Under the pieces are notes generated by a model. The model saw only the letters and a program-made list of their open reading frames with translations, did not search any database and was not told the DNA's origin. The translations under genes were made by a program, and so were the position numbers. 64,000 bases of DNA, taken from assembly GCA_026008535.1 (NCBI GenBank), contig BRKX01000014.1:41174506-41238505 (forward strand). The letters run 5' to 3'. The stretch is from Perilla frutescens. Its lineage: Eukaryota; Streptophyta; Magnoliopsida; Lamiales; Lamiaceae. This document shows, one piece after another, positions 10,854-22,222 of this stretch (its first letter is position 1; each line of letters starts with the position of its first letter).

Positions 10854-11231
10854 CTGTTTATTTGAAGAGTCAGAATCCTATTTATTAATTGTTGGATTCT
10901 ATTTGAATTTGATTGGCCTATGAATACGCATTCTTTTAACTTGATTGAATCATTTGACTTCATTGATACGTTGAAAGACTTGGATTTATTCCAATTACAG
11001 AGGTTATGCTGCCAAATTTCTGGGGAATATAACCTATTCTTGTTCTAAAGCCATTTCATTTAATTATTCTATGTCATATTCCTTATTAAGTGACATCCCG
11101 TCCCTCATTTATTTTCCTTTCGGGACTGGGATATTACTAAGGACCCCCCCTGGATTTTGGATTATGTTATCTTTTTCCTTCTATTATTCCCGTAATATCC
11201 CCGTCCTAATCCTCGGGACCGGGGCGTTACA

Positions 11232-13026
11232 CCTATGCTGGGTGGTAACCCTTGAGGCTTCTCAAATACATTATAAAACTCCTTTAAAAGGTCTTGCAGT
11301 TGCTGGTTACTGTCTGTGGTGCCATTCTTCTTCATGTTGATCCAATACACTTCCTCTATGGGTAAAGGATAAGTGTAATGAACCATCTGATATAGGGCAT
11401 GCCCACTTATGAGTTGACAATCTGCTGTAGTGGTCATAGCTTGAATTTTGATCCTTTTGCCCATCCAACTAACTGAAAATGTCATTTTATCATAATCCAG
11501 TTTGATTGGGGTACATGCTTTAAGCTAATCTCCACCCAAAATGAGATCACACCCTTCAGTACTTAGTATTCTGGGAGAATAAGTGAATTGATGCTCCTGC
11601 ATAGTCCATCTGAACCCACTAACTCGTGTAGAGCTCACCATTCTACTCCTATTTGCAACCCTAACCATGATAGGTTTAGTAATTCAACCTTGCAGCCTAA
11701 GGCCTCTGCTATAGATCCCCTGATAAAACTAAGTGTGCTGCTAGAATCTATCAATATATGGAGCTTCTTTTCGTCTACAGAACCCATGACCCTCATAGTG
11801 GTAGTTCTTCCCTCCCCTGAAATTATATTCAATACCATTTGCACCTCTTCCAGATTGACTGTGGTGTATGCTCCAATTTTTAACTCCTCTCTCATAGCTT
11901 TAGATTGATCGTAGATTGCTTCTTCCTCATCACACAGTATCATATAGAAAATCTTATTCTTGCATCTATGGACAGGGGTAAAGAACTCATCACAATTATA
12001 GCAAAACCCCTTTTCCCTCCTTCTTGTCATCTCAGCAGCTGTGAGCAGTTTAAATGGAGCTCTACCTGTAGGGAGTTGTGTCTTTTAAGGTGAAGGTGCC
12101 CAATTATTTTCTCTTCTAAAGCTACTGATAAGAGTAGGCTTTGTATTAGCCTTGAATTTGTTGGAAATAGCCTCCAAATTAATGATCTGCTATTGCCCCA
12201 ATTCTATAGCATGGCTCAGGGTGGAAAGTTTGAACATGTGTATTAGAGACATGAATCTATCCACTTAACCCACTAATGAAACTAGCAATGAAATATTCTT
12301 CAGAGAAACTCCCCTTGCCTATTAGTAGCATACAAGCCCTTAGCTCCTCAAATCTATCCACATACTCAGAATAGGAACCAATATGTTTGAGTTTATTGAA
12401 TTCAGAAATAACCTTACTGTCCTTCAACTCTTCAAACCTAGCAGAGACAATATCCAAGAACTGGTCCCAAGTTAGATCATCTCCCCTGAGTGAAGAGTTT
12501 TGTTACCATTATGATGCTCTCCCTTCAAAGTGTATAGTTGCTAGGTTGACTCTTGCTCATCAGGGATGTTTTGTATCATTCTAAAATAGCTTTGACATTT
12601 CAAAATCCATGCCCTAGGTTAATCACCATCAAATCTTGAAAAATCAAGCTTGGGAAAGTGGGGAGTATGGTTTGTACCTTGAAAACCTACCACATCCCTA
12701 CTATGGTTGATTGGTATATGCAGGGGTTGACTGCTCTCACTTCTTCCCACAGATGATGGCTCTCCCATGATGGAACTTTCCTCACTCACTTGTTTTCCCT
12801 TATCCATGTTTGATAGTTGTAGTCATATAGAGCACAGAGTTTTTGCAAGATTATCCATTTTACCCTCTACTCCTATTATGTAACTTTTCATTTTAGAATT
12901 AACAGATGTGATTTGTTCTTGCAGTTTGATCTCTGTAGCTTCTCTCTTCCTAGCTTCAGCCAAAAGAACCTGATCCAATTATTTTTTAGCCTCTTGCAGC
13001 TCACAAAGCCTAGTACCCTCAACCAT
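11232..13026 (-). pseudogene. Chromovirus gag-protease-RT remnant
   Basis: The likely gag start is the ATG at 13026 (MVEGTRLCELQEA). Capsid-like sequence is seen at 12257-12457 (FEELRACMLLIGKG). The zinc knuckle CYNCDEFFTPVHRC lies near 11990-12030. The aspartic protease site reads LIDSSSTLSFI instead of the usual LIDSGSTHNFI, so the catalytic Asp is kept but the Gly is changed. The region before RT (LLKEFYNVFEKPQGLPPS) ends at the junction. Several in-frame stops and shifts break the frame, so it is not functional. Confidence 0.8.
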
Positions 13027-13040
13027 TTCTGAGGAGGTGT

Positions 13041-13056
13041 GCTCTGAGATACCAAA
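13041..13056 (-). other. Primer binding site, tRNA-iMet type
   Basis: On the minus strand it reads TTTGGTATCTCAGAGC, close to the TGGTATCAGAGC complement of initiator tRNA-Met, directly after the LTR end. Confidence 0.6.
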
Positions 13057-13347
13057 TGTTATGAAATTTGTAAATTCTCTTTGATTTTTGTTTTTTCTTT
13101 TCCCTATTGTGTAAAAATTGTATGAATCTTGTGAAAATAATAATAAAGATTTGATCTTAGTTGGTAGAAAGGTGGGAGATAATGGAAGAAATGGGAGAAA
13201 TATTAAAGAAATAAGGAAGATGCAGATTAGGTAATATTTTTCTTGTCTTTCATTTCATGAACCGCAAATATATATAGTATGGTTGGGACCACAAGAGAAA
13301 CCCTACACCAACCATACTTTTACAGAAACATAAAATAAACAGCTACA
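13057..13347 (-). mobile_element. 5' LTR of the Reina-like element
   Basis: On the minus strand it runs from TGTAGCTGTTTATTTTATG to ...TTTCATAACA (TG...CA ends). A TATA string (atatatatag on the plus strand, 13268-13277) lies about 70 bp from its 5' end. Length 291 bp, typical for Reina-type LTRs. Confidence 0.7.
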
Positions 13348-13386
13348 TTTGGGCCCGTTTCTAATTAAAATGAAAATAACTAAATA

Positions 13387-14851
13387 TTATGCCCAAACTC
13401 TAAAAGTGCCCGACCCGATCCAGCTCTTCTCCTCATTACCAGATTTAATCACCAACAATCCCAATTCCAGATCCCGGGTTACCCAAATCAAGATCACATT
13501 TTTCTCCAACATCTTTCTCTCACGCCGCTCCAGCGACCTTGCCCACGACAAAAACCTCATTACTAACATCAGCTTCAGTTGACATCCGAACCTCTTGGTC
13601 AAGCAGATTTGTGTTTCCCGGAAAATCTTGAGACAGCAGTTCAGTCATACGATTTCTATTTCGCTCTGACTCAACAGGACGGGTAATGTCCATAAGCACA
13701 TCAAATGCATTCGATGTAGGCACAACAACTGATTCTTCCCGGTTTAAAGAGTCATTGCTAGTCTCCTGTCCTGTAGTTTAATTCCTAAAAACTTTGACAA
13801 CAAAATCTTTTGTAGATTATTGGGCATCCTTCTGCTTGTTACTAGCGACGGACACAACATTCTCAGTCCCCGGCCTCTCAATATTTCTCATTTTCTCAAC
13901 TCCAGACCTCTCACCCCCTATTTTCTGCACCTCAATCTTCTTCTTTAATCCTCGGAATTTAGACATTGCATGACCAACCATCTGACAATCAGTGCAAAAC
14001 ATGGGGATATTCTCGTAATGAAAATCCAAAAAAAGATGCATCTCCCCTGTCAATCATAACCGATGACTGCAACGGTTGAGACATATCAACTTCAATCAAC
14101 ACTTGAGCATAATGTACAACCGTCCTATGTAATGTGTTACCATCTATCTTTAATGGCGTGCCAACAGAATGGGCAATGCCAACCAGAACCTCGACATGCC
14201 AGTACTCTATCAGGAGATTATAGAGTCGAACCCAAATCTGTGCCAATGTAGAATCGGGGTAAAATCAGGTACCCAATCCTGAATTTTCAAGAAACTAGGA
14301 GATTAGTCCCAAGATTGATTATGACGCACTTGCAATTGATCTTCGACACACAAGAACTGCAACGTAAAAAAACCTTTCCCTGGAGAAATTAAGCACCACT
14401 CCTGTTTCGTATTCCACAGCTTCTGTAGACGTGATTTAAGATCAACCGTAGTCCATGGTTTATCCCCTTTCAGCATAATCAATAGAGCAATAAGAGAAAA
14501 TTAAAATTTATTCAATTGTTCCCGATATAAATCTTCCGGAATTGAAATTGAATTAAATTCTCCTCTCTTCATAGGATGAATTCTTGACATGGATGTTGTA
14601 AACACGTCTGGATGTCTATCAATAGTAGATGAATTAACTGCGGTTGCGTAGGAAGGGCGAGCATTCAAAGACGGTGAAGAATTAGGGTTCTTTGCAGAAA
14701 TGGGGTTTGCATGGGAATCTGAAGGCAGTGATAATTTCTCTAATATTCGTGAGGATATTTTAGAGTTAGTATTATCTAAGGATCGAGAGGATACATTGGA
14801 AGGAATATTGTGGCCGAAATTCAGCTGACTTGATAGAGAAGACGACGTCAA
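13387..14851 (-). pseudogene. L1-type LINE ORF1 (DUF4283 plus zinc knuckle), decayed
   Basis: From 14851 downward the minus strand shows a Ser-rich N terminus (PSYATAVN), a DUF4283 domain (WCLISPGKGFFTLQF; AQIWVRLYNLLIEYWHVEVL; GTPLKIDGNTLHRTV; ARVLIEVDM-like block) and a CCHC-like knuckle (FCTDCQMVGHAMSKF, where the last Cys is lost). These are the hallmarks of plant LINE ORF1, an RNA-binding nucleoprotein. The frame changes at least twice and contains stops. The endonuclease/RT ORF2 that should follow is absent; the Reina-like LTR begins at the broken end. No poly(A) tail remains. Confidence 0.8.
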
Positions 14852-15089
14852 GGTGAAGATGATCGGTGAAAAAAATAGGAGAGAGAAGAGAGCATTTTTA
14901 GGTTTTCATCTATACCCATATAAAAGTAATTCACCCATGTTTCTTTGATTTCAAAATGGTTTTGGTTTTCCAAAAAATTTGTAACGACTTTTACTGAAAC
15001 AATACATTCAACATAAAAGTACCATCTAATATTAAAAAGAAGTATCAATTGTCATGTAATTGGTTTGGACCTCCAACTCTTGTTCTATT

Positions 15090-15843
15090 CTCAGGCCACT
15101 TATGTCATATTAGGCTATAACAGAGATCTAGAAGAATATTAAATTAACCTATTAATTTATTTAATTTCTAATATCCATAACTGGGATATAAATAAATAAA
15201 TTAACTATTATTTTTATTCCACTAAAGAAATAATACTGACTTACCAATTTAATACATATTTACGAATATGTTTTCTCTTTTAATTCAGTCATTCCCCATG
15301 TTTAAGATATAATATCTATCAATTAATTATGTAAGCTTCTGACAACTATAATTAATTAATATCTTGTTCCGAAAGTAGTACCGCATGATTTCCATAGCAT
15401 GTAAGAATAAATTAATATTCTGTCTACATGACTTTCCATGATCTTTATGCTTCCTCAAGGGAACATCATCAACCTGGCGCACCAGAATACGATTGTGATA
15501 AATAATGCACGACCCATCACATATGTAAATATCACTGTCCAAAAATATTGAAATTGTTGATCTTATCAAAGAATCTCACCCATTGATAAATCAAAACAGT
15601 TGACGTAACATATATATGTCCGTCAATAATATATGGGTTAAGAACCCAAATTCTGTGGATCTTTGTTCTCTCATTTAAGGTCAAAATAGAGAATATTATC
15701 CTATCGTGATCATCCTCAGTACACACGCTGGTGTCCTAGAATAATATGTTAGTCAAGATAAACTAACAATCAGATTATTCAACTGTTTACCGATGGTTGG
15801 TTCAAGACCATTTAAGCCGTGAGCTTTTTAATACAATTGTAGG
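15090..15843 (-). mobile_element. Copia LTR fragment, same family as 22389-23812
   Basis: Many blocks match the copia LTR at about 22885-23628 in the same order, for example gatctagaagaatattaaat, taagatataat, gacaactataattaattaat and gttagtcaagataaactaac. The copy is more diverged and lacks both LTR ends. It is an older member of the family or a leftover of an earlier insertion. Confidence 0.75.
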
Positions 15844-16584
15844 AGACGAAAATTAACAATATTATATATAATATTTTTATTAATTTTTATATATTTATTT
15901 AGTTTTAGAATCTTATGAAATTCAAAATTAGATAAAATATTTAAATAATAAAGATATTATTATATGATAAACATCAAGTGTCTTTGACAACAAGTAAATA
16001 TTTTTTAAGATGTGTATCAATTTCTAGTGGTCAATGAGATCGCGCCACGTCAGCCATAGATACCCCTACCTATAACTATAAATAGGAGCCTCCATATCAG
16101 TTGAAAATCACACCAGAAGTCATTTGAAGAGTTCAAGAATTTGAGAAGAAATTCCATAAGTGAAATTCTCTTAAATATTCAAGGCGTTCTTCACCAAATT
16201 CATCCCGAAGACGGTGTTTGATCCATAAGCAAGGCAGTTAAAAGCATTCTTCATCAAATTCATCCCCAAATTGGCGTTTGATCTAGAAACAAGGTGTCTG
16301 GCCTCCAAATTAACGTTATCAAGACTAAAGAGCAAGTAAAAAAAGATCAAGGGTACAAATCTTCCCCGAAAACTTCAAAGGCCAAGTTCAAATAACAAGT
16401 CCGAGAAAATCAAACAGATAAATTTACTCTGAAGATTTCAAAGACCGTTTAAAGATCAAATTTTGAAGAGAAACATTAGAAAAAAATAGAGATTGGATCT
16501 ATATGAATATGTTTTGATCCATAAATCATTTTATTTGTACACATTTTGTGTTTTACCAAATTAAATAAAAAAAATTATGTTACA
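15844..16584 (+). mobile_element. Ty3 LTR (5' truncated) of the outer gag element
   Basis: It ends ...AATTATGTTACA just before a PBS-like sequence. It has a TATA box at 16076-16085. Its left part (about 15880-15925) is also present at 60356-60403, so the family has another copy in the window. Its true start was not found because the copia fragment abuts it. Confidence 0.55.
16076..16085 (+). promoter_or_regulatory. TATA box of the outer Ty3 LTR
   Basis: CTATAAATAGGAGCC, the usual plant LTR promoter form, about 580 bp before the gag start codon. Confidence 0.6.
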
Positions 16585-16586
16585 AA

Positions 16587-16608
16587 TTTTGGCACGCCTA
16601 GTAGGACA
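16587..16608 (+). other. Probable primer binding site
   Basis: TTTTGGCACGCCTAGTAGGAC follows the LTR end by two bases. This form is common after LTRs of plant Ty3 elements with this gag type. The primer tRNA was not identified. Confidence 0.5.
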
Positions 16609-16657
16609 ACCTCTACCCCTCATCTCTTCTCTTCTTCAAACTTCATCAAGCATCAAG

Positions 16658-16951
16658 ATGTCTGGATAAGAGCAGATCGCAAATTCGATGAAGTTTGTCG
16701 AAGGACTTACTAAACGGATACAAGAACGAGATGCTCAAATCTTAAAGCTAAAAAAAGAAAGTATTGTTGATACTAGTGGCGAGCAAATGGATGAAGATAA
16801 TGAAGTTGAGATATCTACAAAGCTATAAGCCGATAAAAGTGAAAAATCTACAGCCAAAGAAATTGAAGTATCATCTGATGGCTCAATACAAGTCCATCAA
16901 CTCAAAGATTTCATACTGGAAATAATTAAAGAAAAGTCTATAGAGAACTAC
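16658..16951 (+). pseudogene. Ty3 gag, N-terminal part (split by insertion)
   Basis: From the ATG at 16658 the frame gives a coiled, charged N terminus (FVEGLTKRIQERDAQILKLK) and then VHQLKDFILEIIKEKS, which resembles the start of a widespread plant Ty3 gag. Two in-frame stops are present (after MSG and after EISTKL). The frame is cut at 16951 by the Tekay-type element. The continuing part is at 22223-22388. Confidence 0.7.
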
Positions 16952-18699
16952 TGTAATACCTCGAAATATTTTAGAAGGTTTTATTCGACATATGTTACCT
17001 GAGGGTAATCTAAGAAATAAGTTGGGCCCTTAAAGGATTCAAATAAAGGAAAATCGCAGCCAGAGAAATCTGTTAAATTTATTTTGGTCAAAAATTACTT
17101 TAAAAATATGTTCTGATGTTTTTTTCTCTCGAGTTGATAGGAAAAGTTTCAAGAATTGTGCCAAACTTTGAATTTTCCAATCTGGAGTCCAAATGACATC
17201 TCAACACAATTTCAAACTGTAAAGTAATATATTTTAATAGCACGAGGCACATCCGTCATTATCTAATTTCTTTTTCAAAATATTATCCTATTCGTAATTA
17301 TCCTATTCTTTTTTCCATCATTATCCTATTCCATCATTATCCTCTTACTTTTATTCATTATTATCCTATTTACTTTTCCTCTATAAATAGGAGCTAAGGT
17401 TTCATTTTTCATTCATTTTTCAAATTGAAATGCCGAGCAGCTTCCAGAGAAGGCACAGAAGAAGGAGACTTCTAGTTGAGACCAAAACCAAAATCTAGAT
17501 CTAGTTATTCAGATCTGATTGCCAGGTGGATTTTTATTATATAAAATTGTATTTCGGGTTATTAAGCCCTGATATTTATAAAATGAATATGATTGAATAT
17601 CCAACTTATGACTGTATTTAATGTGCTCTTCTGACTTATGTAAGTCTTACTACTATTTTTAGTGACGAAACTACAATGGTTCACGATATCGAGCCCCAAG
17701 CAAACAGGACAGTGTCCAACCTTAAGCAGCCGGGTTGTGTACACGAACCGACTCACCATAAGCGTTCTAGGGGAGAGTGGCACGCAATAATGGAACTAAA
17801 ATGATTTAGTATACATGGAATTCACAAATTTTCTATTTTAAAAGCTTTCCATGATATGCTTAAAATATGATTGGATATTCTATTTTTATAAAATGATTGT
17901 AAAGGTTTTTCTCAAAAGTACCCACTGAGTGCATTATTAATCACGCCCAAAAATCTCTTCAAATATTTTCAGGATGAGTTGCGGGATGGTGGACGGCTAC
18001 GCTAAGGCTGAAGGGCTATCGTTTGATGTATATGTTTCTTTTATATATGAAGTCTAACTGAGAACATGCTTCCTTTTGAGTGTGAATAAATGCACTACGT
18101 TCTTTTCCGCTTACTCTGATTACTGTTACGGAGTGTTTGGTTCTCCGAATCTCATTTTCTTTCCTACTACGGAGTGTTCGGTTCTCCGAATCCCATTTTC
18201 TTTACTGTTACAGAGTGTTCGGTTCTCCGAATCCCGTTTGCTTTCCGTTCCTCACAGGAAAAAGCCTGGAATTTATTTACTTTCCTTATTCAGACAGGCA
18301 CAAGCCTCGCTTTACATTACTTTCCATGTCAAGGCAAAAGCCTGGCTTTATATTGCTTTCACGATAGATGAAAGTCTGGCATCTTTTTACTTCATGTATT
18401 TGGACAGACATCGGTCTGGCCTTTTTCATGCCTAACCTATTAACAGTTACCTTTGAACTGTTATTATTTACATTGAAATTTGCCTTGGTTATTCTTTCTT
18501 GGGTTCATCCTAAGAGTCATGGTATCTGGTTTGAGTCATTTCATACGCTTTAAAAGTGTAGATTGATCCATTTATAGAGGTTATGCTGCCCAAATTTTTA
18601 GGGTACTAACCTTATTTCTTTGATTGCTTCTGTTCAACAACGCCTTCCCTCAAGTAGCGCACCAGTCCCCTACCCTTTTCCCGGGACGGGGGCGTTACA
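16952..18699 (+). mobile_element. 5' LTR of the Tekay-type element
   Basis: 1748 bp, TGTAATACCTCG...GGGGCGTTACA. Contains a TATA box (CTATAAATAG, about 17381), a donor-like CAG|GTGGAT at 17526, CCCACTGAGT at 17921, an acceptor-like TTTTCAG|G at 17972 and a hairpin array (18136-18418). It has about 45 bp after position 16977 that the 3' LTR lacks. Of the ACTGAGT arms, the right one is mutated here (AATCAC). Confidence 0.9.
18136..18418 (+). repeat. Hairpin array in the 5' LTR
   Basis: Three 41-bp units carry TTYGG-TTCT-CCGAA (18136, 18177, 18218). Then come AGGC-ACAA-GCCT (18296), AGGC-AAAA-GCCT (18332) and CAGAC-ATCG-GTCTG (18405), all short perfect stems with 4-nt loops. Confidence 0.8.
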
Positions 18700-18702
18700 G
18701 AG

Positions 18703-18714
18703 TGGTATCAGAGC
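18703..18714 (+). other. Primer binding site, tRNA-iMet
   Basis: TGGTATCAGAGC, an exact complement to the 3' end of initiator tRNA-Met, three bases after the 5' LTR. Confidence 0.9.
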
Positions 18715-20122
18715 AGGCTGCAACTCTGTAGGCCTGTTATACTGTCATTTTGTTGATTGAGTCTAGTTCTCAGCATAGTCTTTTAATTGATTATCTGATA
18801 GCCCTAGCACATCACCTACACCGTACTCATCTGCTTTAAAATAAAAGGTACGTAAGTTAAATGTTTTTTAGATTCAATGATATTTACTGATTTCAAAAAG
18901 GAAATGTGGATAAGGACCATTCTCCACATTGATGGTATTTATGAAAAGTCGCACCAATGACGATTTTGAAATGATAGTGGTATCATTTTGGGACTATGTG
19001 TCCATATGATGATGGTTATGAATGAAAGGGACTCTTGTCCATGATGGTAAAATTATGGGACTTTGTGCCCAGATGGTATTGAATAATTTTTTTAAATTGG
19101 GAATATATGTCTATGATATGTTCCGAAAGTAAGTGTGATGATAGTAATCAATACCCTATGATTAGAAATGTTATGATGTGGAAGTGATTGGAAATGTGAT
19201 GATGTTAAAGTGATGGGAACCCAGAATGCTTATGCAGATAGAATGTGAACATAAAATGATTTGATTGAGAATGTAGATGAACATAGCTAGCTATGACTTA
19301 TGCATATAGATTGGATTTTAAGTACCTCTTTTAAGATTCTTCTGGAACATAGGTTGATTAAGTGTTTTTCCACATTTAAGATTATGAGTCTACATGGATT
19401 GGTTCCACTGAAATTTGTCAATTTGTTATGATGTGAAGTTTCAAAAGAATGTGTTCTATCATGTTTGGATTGAATCCTACATGAAAGAGGGTTCACGGCA
19501 AGGCCGTGGTTTGCCTATGGTTTTAATGGGATGTCTGGGACATCTGGATTCCAGTTCAGCTGAGAATCTGATGAATGATTATAAAGAACAGATTGAGTAA
19601 GAAGATGGGAACAATTATGTAGTGCCTTGCAGTCTTGAACGTAGAAAGAACTTAGAATGGATAAGTATATTCTTTTAGATGACTTGAGTTATATGGATTT
19701 CTATGAAATGTAGTTTGCGTGTATATGTATTTGAGGAGCATGTTAGGAGAATTTCGAATTTCGATGAAGAATCGGGATAGATAGATCTGTTCTTACTTCA
19801 CCTACCTCTATACATTTCTGATCGAGGAGCAAGGACAAGTTCGAGAGTGGATGTCTCAAGTTTAGAGTGACGTATACGATGATTGAGATAATATGCTTTG
19901 ATTCAAGTGGATCGATATCCATTCTCATTCTCTCTCTCTTTTCTCGACTCGAATGATGATGATAAAGAATATTCGAAGAAAGATGCAAAGAAGAATGTAT
20001 GAAGAGTTATCCGCATCAAGTTAAAGTGAACCAAGGTAGAATATACGTCTTAGTAAGATTTACAACTCAAGATAAATTGCGTTTTAGCTAGGAATGATGA
20101 GGTAGCTTATAAACTAGTCATA
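18715..20122 (+). other. Interior leader of the deleted Tekay-type element
   Basis: About 1.4 kb without recognisable gag or pol motifs. The part at 18900-19280 is rich in ATGATGG/ATGGTA-like words. The coding region of an autonomous element should lie here, so a large deletion is inferred. Confidence 0.6.
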
Positions 20123-20400
20123 TTGCTGATTCTAACTAATATTCATAACGTGATTGATGTCTTAATGTTGAGAAAGTATGTGTTTGATCCTAAACACGTT
20201 ATAAAGAATGACGAGATAGTCCTAAACCTGGATTTATCATATGAAGAAAGACCAGAGGCTATTCTTGACCGAAGGGTCCAAGATTTACGGAACAAACAGA
20301 TATCATTGGTGAAAGTCCTATGAAATAACCATGGGAGAGAGTAAGCTACCTGGAAGCTTAAAAGCAGAATCAAGGAGTTGTATCCTGATTTACCCTATAG
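20123..20400 (+). pseudogene. pol 3' end: integrase C terminus and chromodomain remnant
   Basis: The frame reads NVIDVLMLRKYVFDPKHV, then LDLSYEERPEAILDRRVQ and LRNKQISLVKVL, followed after a stop by NNHGRE and ATWKLE. This is the chromodomain-bearing tail of Tekay/Del type integrases, which directs insertion to marked chromatin. The last Trp codon region and one further codon are stops, so it is broken. It identifies the lineage of the element. Confidence 0.8.
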
Positions 20401-20432
20401 AGATACGCAAATTTCAGGATAAACTTTTTATT

Positions 20433-20445
20433 AAGGAGGGTAGAA
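20433..20445 (+). other. Polypurine tract
   Basis: AAGGAGGGTAGAA lies directly before the 3' LTR start TGTAATACCCC, the usual site for plus-strand priming. Confidence 0.8.
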
Positions 20446-22217
20446 TGTAATACCCCGAAATATTTTAGAATGGCCCTTAAAGGATTCAAATAAAGGAAAA
20501 TTGCAGCCTGGGAAATCTGTTAAATTTATTTTGGTCAAAAATTACTTTAAAAATATGTTCTGATGTTTTTTTTCTCTCGGATTGATAGGAAAAGTTTCAA
20601 GAATTGTGCCAAACTTTGAATTTTCCAATTTGGAGTTCAAATGACATCTCGGCACAATTTCAAACTGTAAAGTAATATATTTTAATAGCACGAGGCACAT
20701 CCGTCATTATCCAATTTCTTTTTCAAAATATTATCCTATTCGTAATTATTCTATTCTTTTTCCATCATTATCCTATTCCATCATTATCCTCTTACTTTTA
20801 TTCGTTATTAACCTATTTACTTTTCCTCTATAAATAAGAGCTAAAGTTTCATTTTTCATTTATTTTTCAAATCAAAATGCCGAGCAGCTTCCAGAGAAGG
20901 CACAGAAGAAGGAGACTTCTAGTTGAGACCAGAATCAAAATATAGATCTAGCTATTCAGATCTGATTGTTAGGTGGGTTTTTATTATATAAAAGTGTATT
21001 TCGGGTTATTAAGCCCTGATATTTATAAAATGAATATGATTGAATATCCAACACATGACTGTATTTAATGTGCTCTCCTGACTCATGTAAGTCTTACTAC
21101 TGTTTTTGGCGATGAAACTACAATGGTTCACGATATCGAGCCCCAAGTAAATAGGTCAGTGTCCAACCTTAAGCAGCGGGGTTGTGTATATGAACCAACT
21201 CACCGTGAGCGTTCCAGGGGAGAGTAGCGCGCAATGATGGAACTAAAATGATTTAGTATACATGGAATTCACAAATTTTCTATTTTAAAAGCTTTCCATG
21301 ATATGCTTATAATATGATTGGATATTCTGTTTTTATAAAATAATTGTGAAGGTTTTTCTCAAAAGTACCCACTGAGTGCATTAGTACTCACGTCCAAAAA
21401 TCTTTTCAGGATGAGTTGCGGGATGGTGGACGACTGTGCTAAGGCTGAAGGGCTATCGTTTGATGTATATGTTACTTTTATGTATGGAGTCTAACTGAGA
21501 ACATGCTTTTTTTGAGTGTGAATAAATGCACTATGTTCTTTTCCGCTTACTTTGATTACTGTTACGGAGTGTTCGGTTCTCCGAATCCCATTTTCTTTAC
21601 TGCTACGAAGTATTTGGTTTTCCAAATTCCATTTTCTTTACTTTTATGGAGTGTTTGGTTCTCCAAATCCCGTTTTTTTACTGTTATGGAGTGTTCAGTT
21701 TTCCGAATCCCATTTTCTTTATTGTTACGGAGTGTTCGGTTCTCCGAATCCCGTTTACTTTCCGTTTCTAACCAGCAAAAGCCTGGAATTTATTTACTTT
21801 CCTTATTCAGACAGGCACAAGCCTGGTTTTACATTACTTTCCATGTCAAGGCAAAAGTCTGGCTTTATATTGCTTTCACGACAGACGAAAGTCTGGCATC
21901 TCTTTACTTCATGTATTTGGACAGACATCAGTCTGGCCTTTTTCATGCCTAACTTATTAACAGTTAACCTTTGAACTGTTATTATTTACATTGAAGTTTG
22001 CCTCGGTTATTCTTTCTTGGGTTCATCCTAAGAGTTATGGTATCTGGTTTGAGTCATTTCATACGCTTTAAAAGCGTGGATTGATCCATTTATAGAGGTT
22101 ATGCTGCCTAAATTTTTGGAGCACTAACCCTATTTCTTTGATTGCTTTTATTCAACAACCCCTTCCCCCAAGTAGTGCACCGGTCCCCTGCCCTTCTCCC
22201 GGGACCGGGGCGTTACA
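20446..22217 (+). mobile_element. 3' LTR of the Tekay-type element
   Basis: 1772 bp, TGTAATACCCCG...GGGACCGGGGCGTTACA. Same internal order as the 5' LTR: TATA about 20826, donor-like TAG|GTGGGT at 20973, CCCACTGAGT...ACTCACG at 21368, acceptor-like TTTTCAG|G at 21409, hairpins 21572-21935. It has five 41-bp-type units against three in the 5' LTR. Confidence 0.9.
21572..21935 (+). repeat. Hairpin array in the 3' LTR, expanded
   Basis: TTCGG-TTCT-CCGAA (21572), TTTGG-TTTT-CCAAA (21613), TTTGG-TTCT-CCAAA (21654), one mismatched copy (about 21694) and a fifth near 21733. Then CAGGC-ACAA-GCCTG (21812) and CAGAC-ATCA-GTCTG (21922). C-to-T changes on one arm are matched by G-to-A on the other in two units. 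Confidence 0.8.
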
Positions 22218-22222
22218 ACTAC

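Larger units (their letters stand above)
6708..11231 (+). mobile_element. Very long Ty3-type LTR (about 4.5 kb), solo or truncated element
   Basis: It begins TGTATTACCCCAG and ends GGGACCGGGGCGTTACA, the same end forms as the other Ty3 LTRs here. The right 1.1 kb (10133-11231) is repeated in inverted orientation at 60404-61507. Inside are three tandem repeat blocks, a TATA box (8273-8280), a donor-like AAG|GTAAGG at 8827, the CCCACTGAGT...ACTCACGCCC element at 10353, and an acceptor-like TTCACAG|G at 10407. No PBS or target-site duplication was found; the right border abuts the Reina-like element directly. That all 4.5 kb belong to one LTR is inferred from the single pair of ends. Confidence 0.6.
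11232..13347 (-). mobile_element. Reina-like chromovirus (Ty3), truncated
   Basis: On the minus strand it reads LTR (13057-13347), PBS, gag, protease and the start of reverse transcriptase, then stops at 11232 where the long LTR begins. The short 291-bp LTR and the gag zinc knuckle style (CYNCDEFFTPVHRC) fit the Reina/Galadriel group of chromoviruses. RT, RNase H, integrase and the 3' LTR are missing. No target-site duplication can be tested because one end is lost. Confidence 0.75.
16952..22217 (+). mobile_element. Internally deleted Tekay-type Ty3 element, complete ends
   Basis: The order is 5' LTR (16952-18699), PBS, 1.75 kb interior, polypurine tract and 3' LTR (20446-22217). It is flanked by a perfect 5-bp target-site duplication, actac, at 16947-16951 and 22218-22222. 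The interior keeps only leader-like sequence and the very end of pol (integrase C terminus and chromodomain). gag, protease, RT, RNase H and most of integrase are gone, so it could only move with help from another element. It sits inside the gag of an older Ty3 element. Confidence 0.92.

Noticed and set aside
18076..18435. 119-codon plus-strand frame, and overlapping frames here and at 21503-21974
   Set aside because: The frames run through the T-rich hairpin repeats of the LTRs. Two or three frames are open at once and the repeat unit (41 bp) is not a multiple of three, so coding is unlikely.
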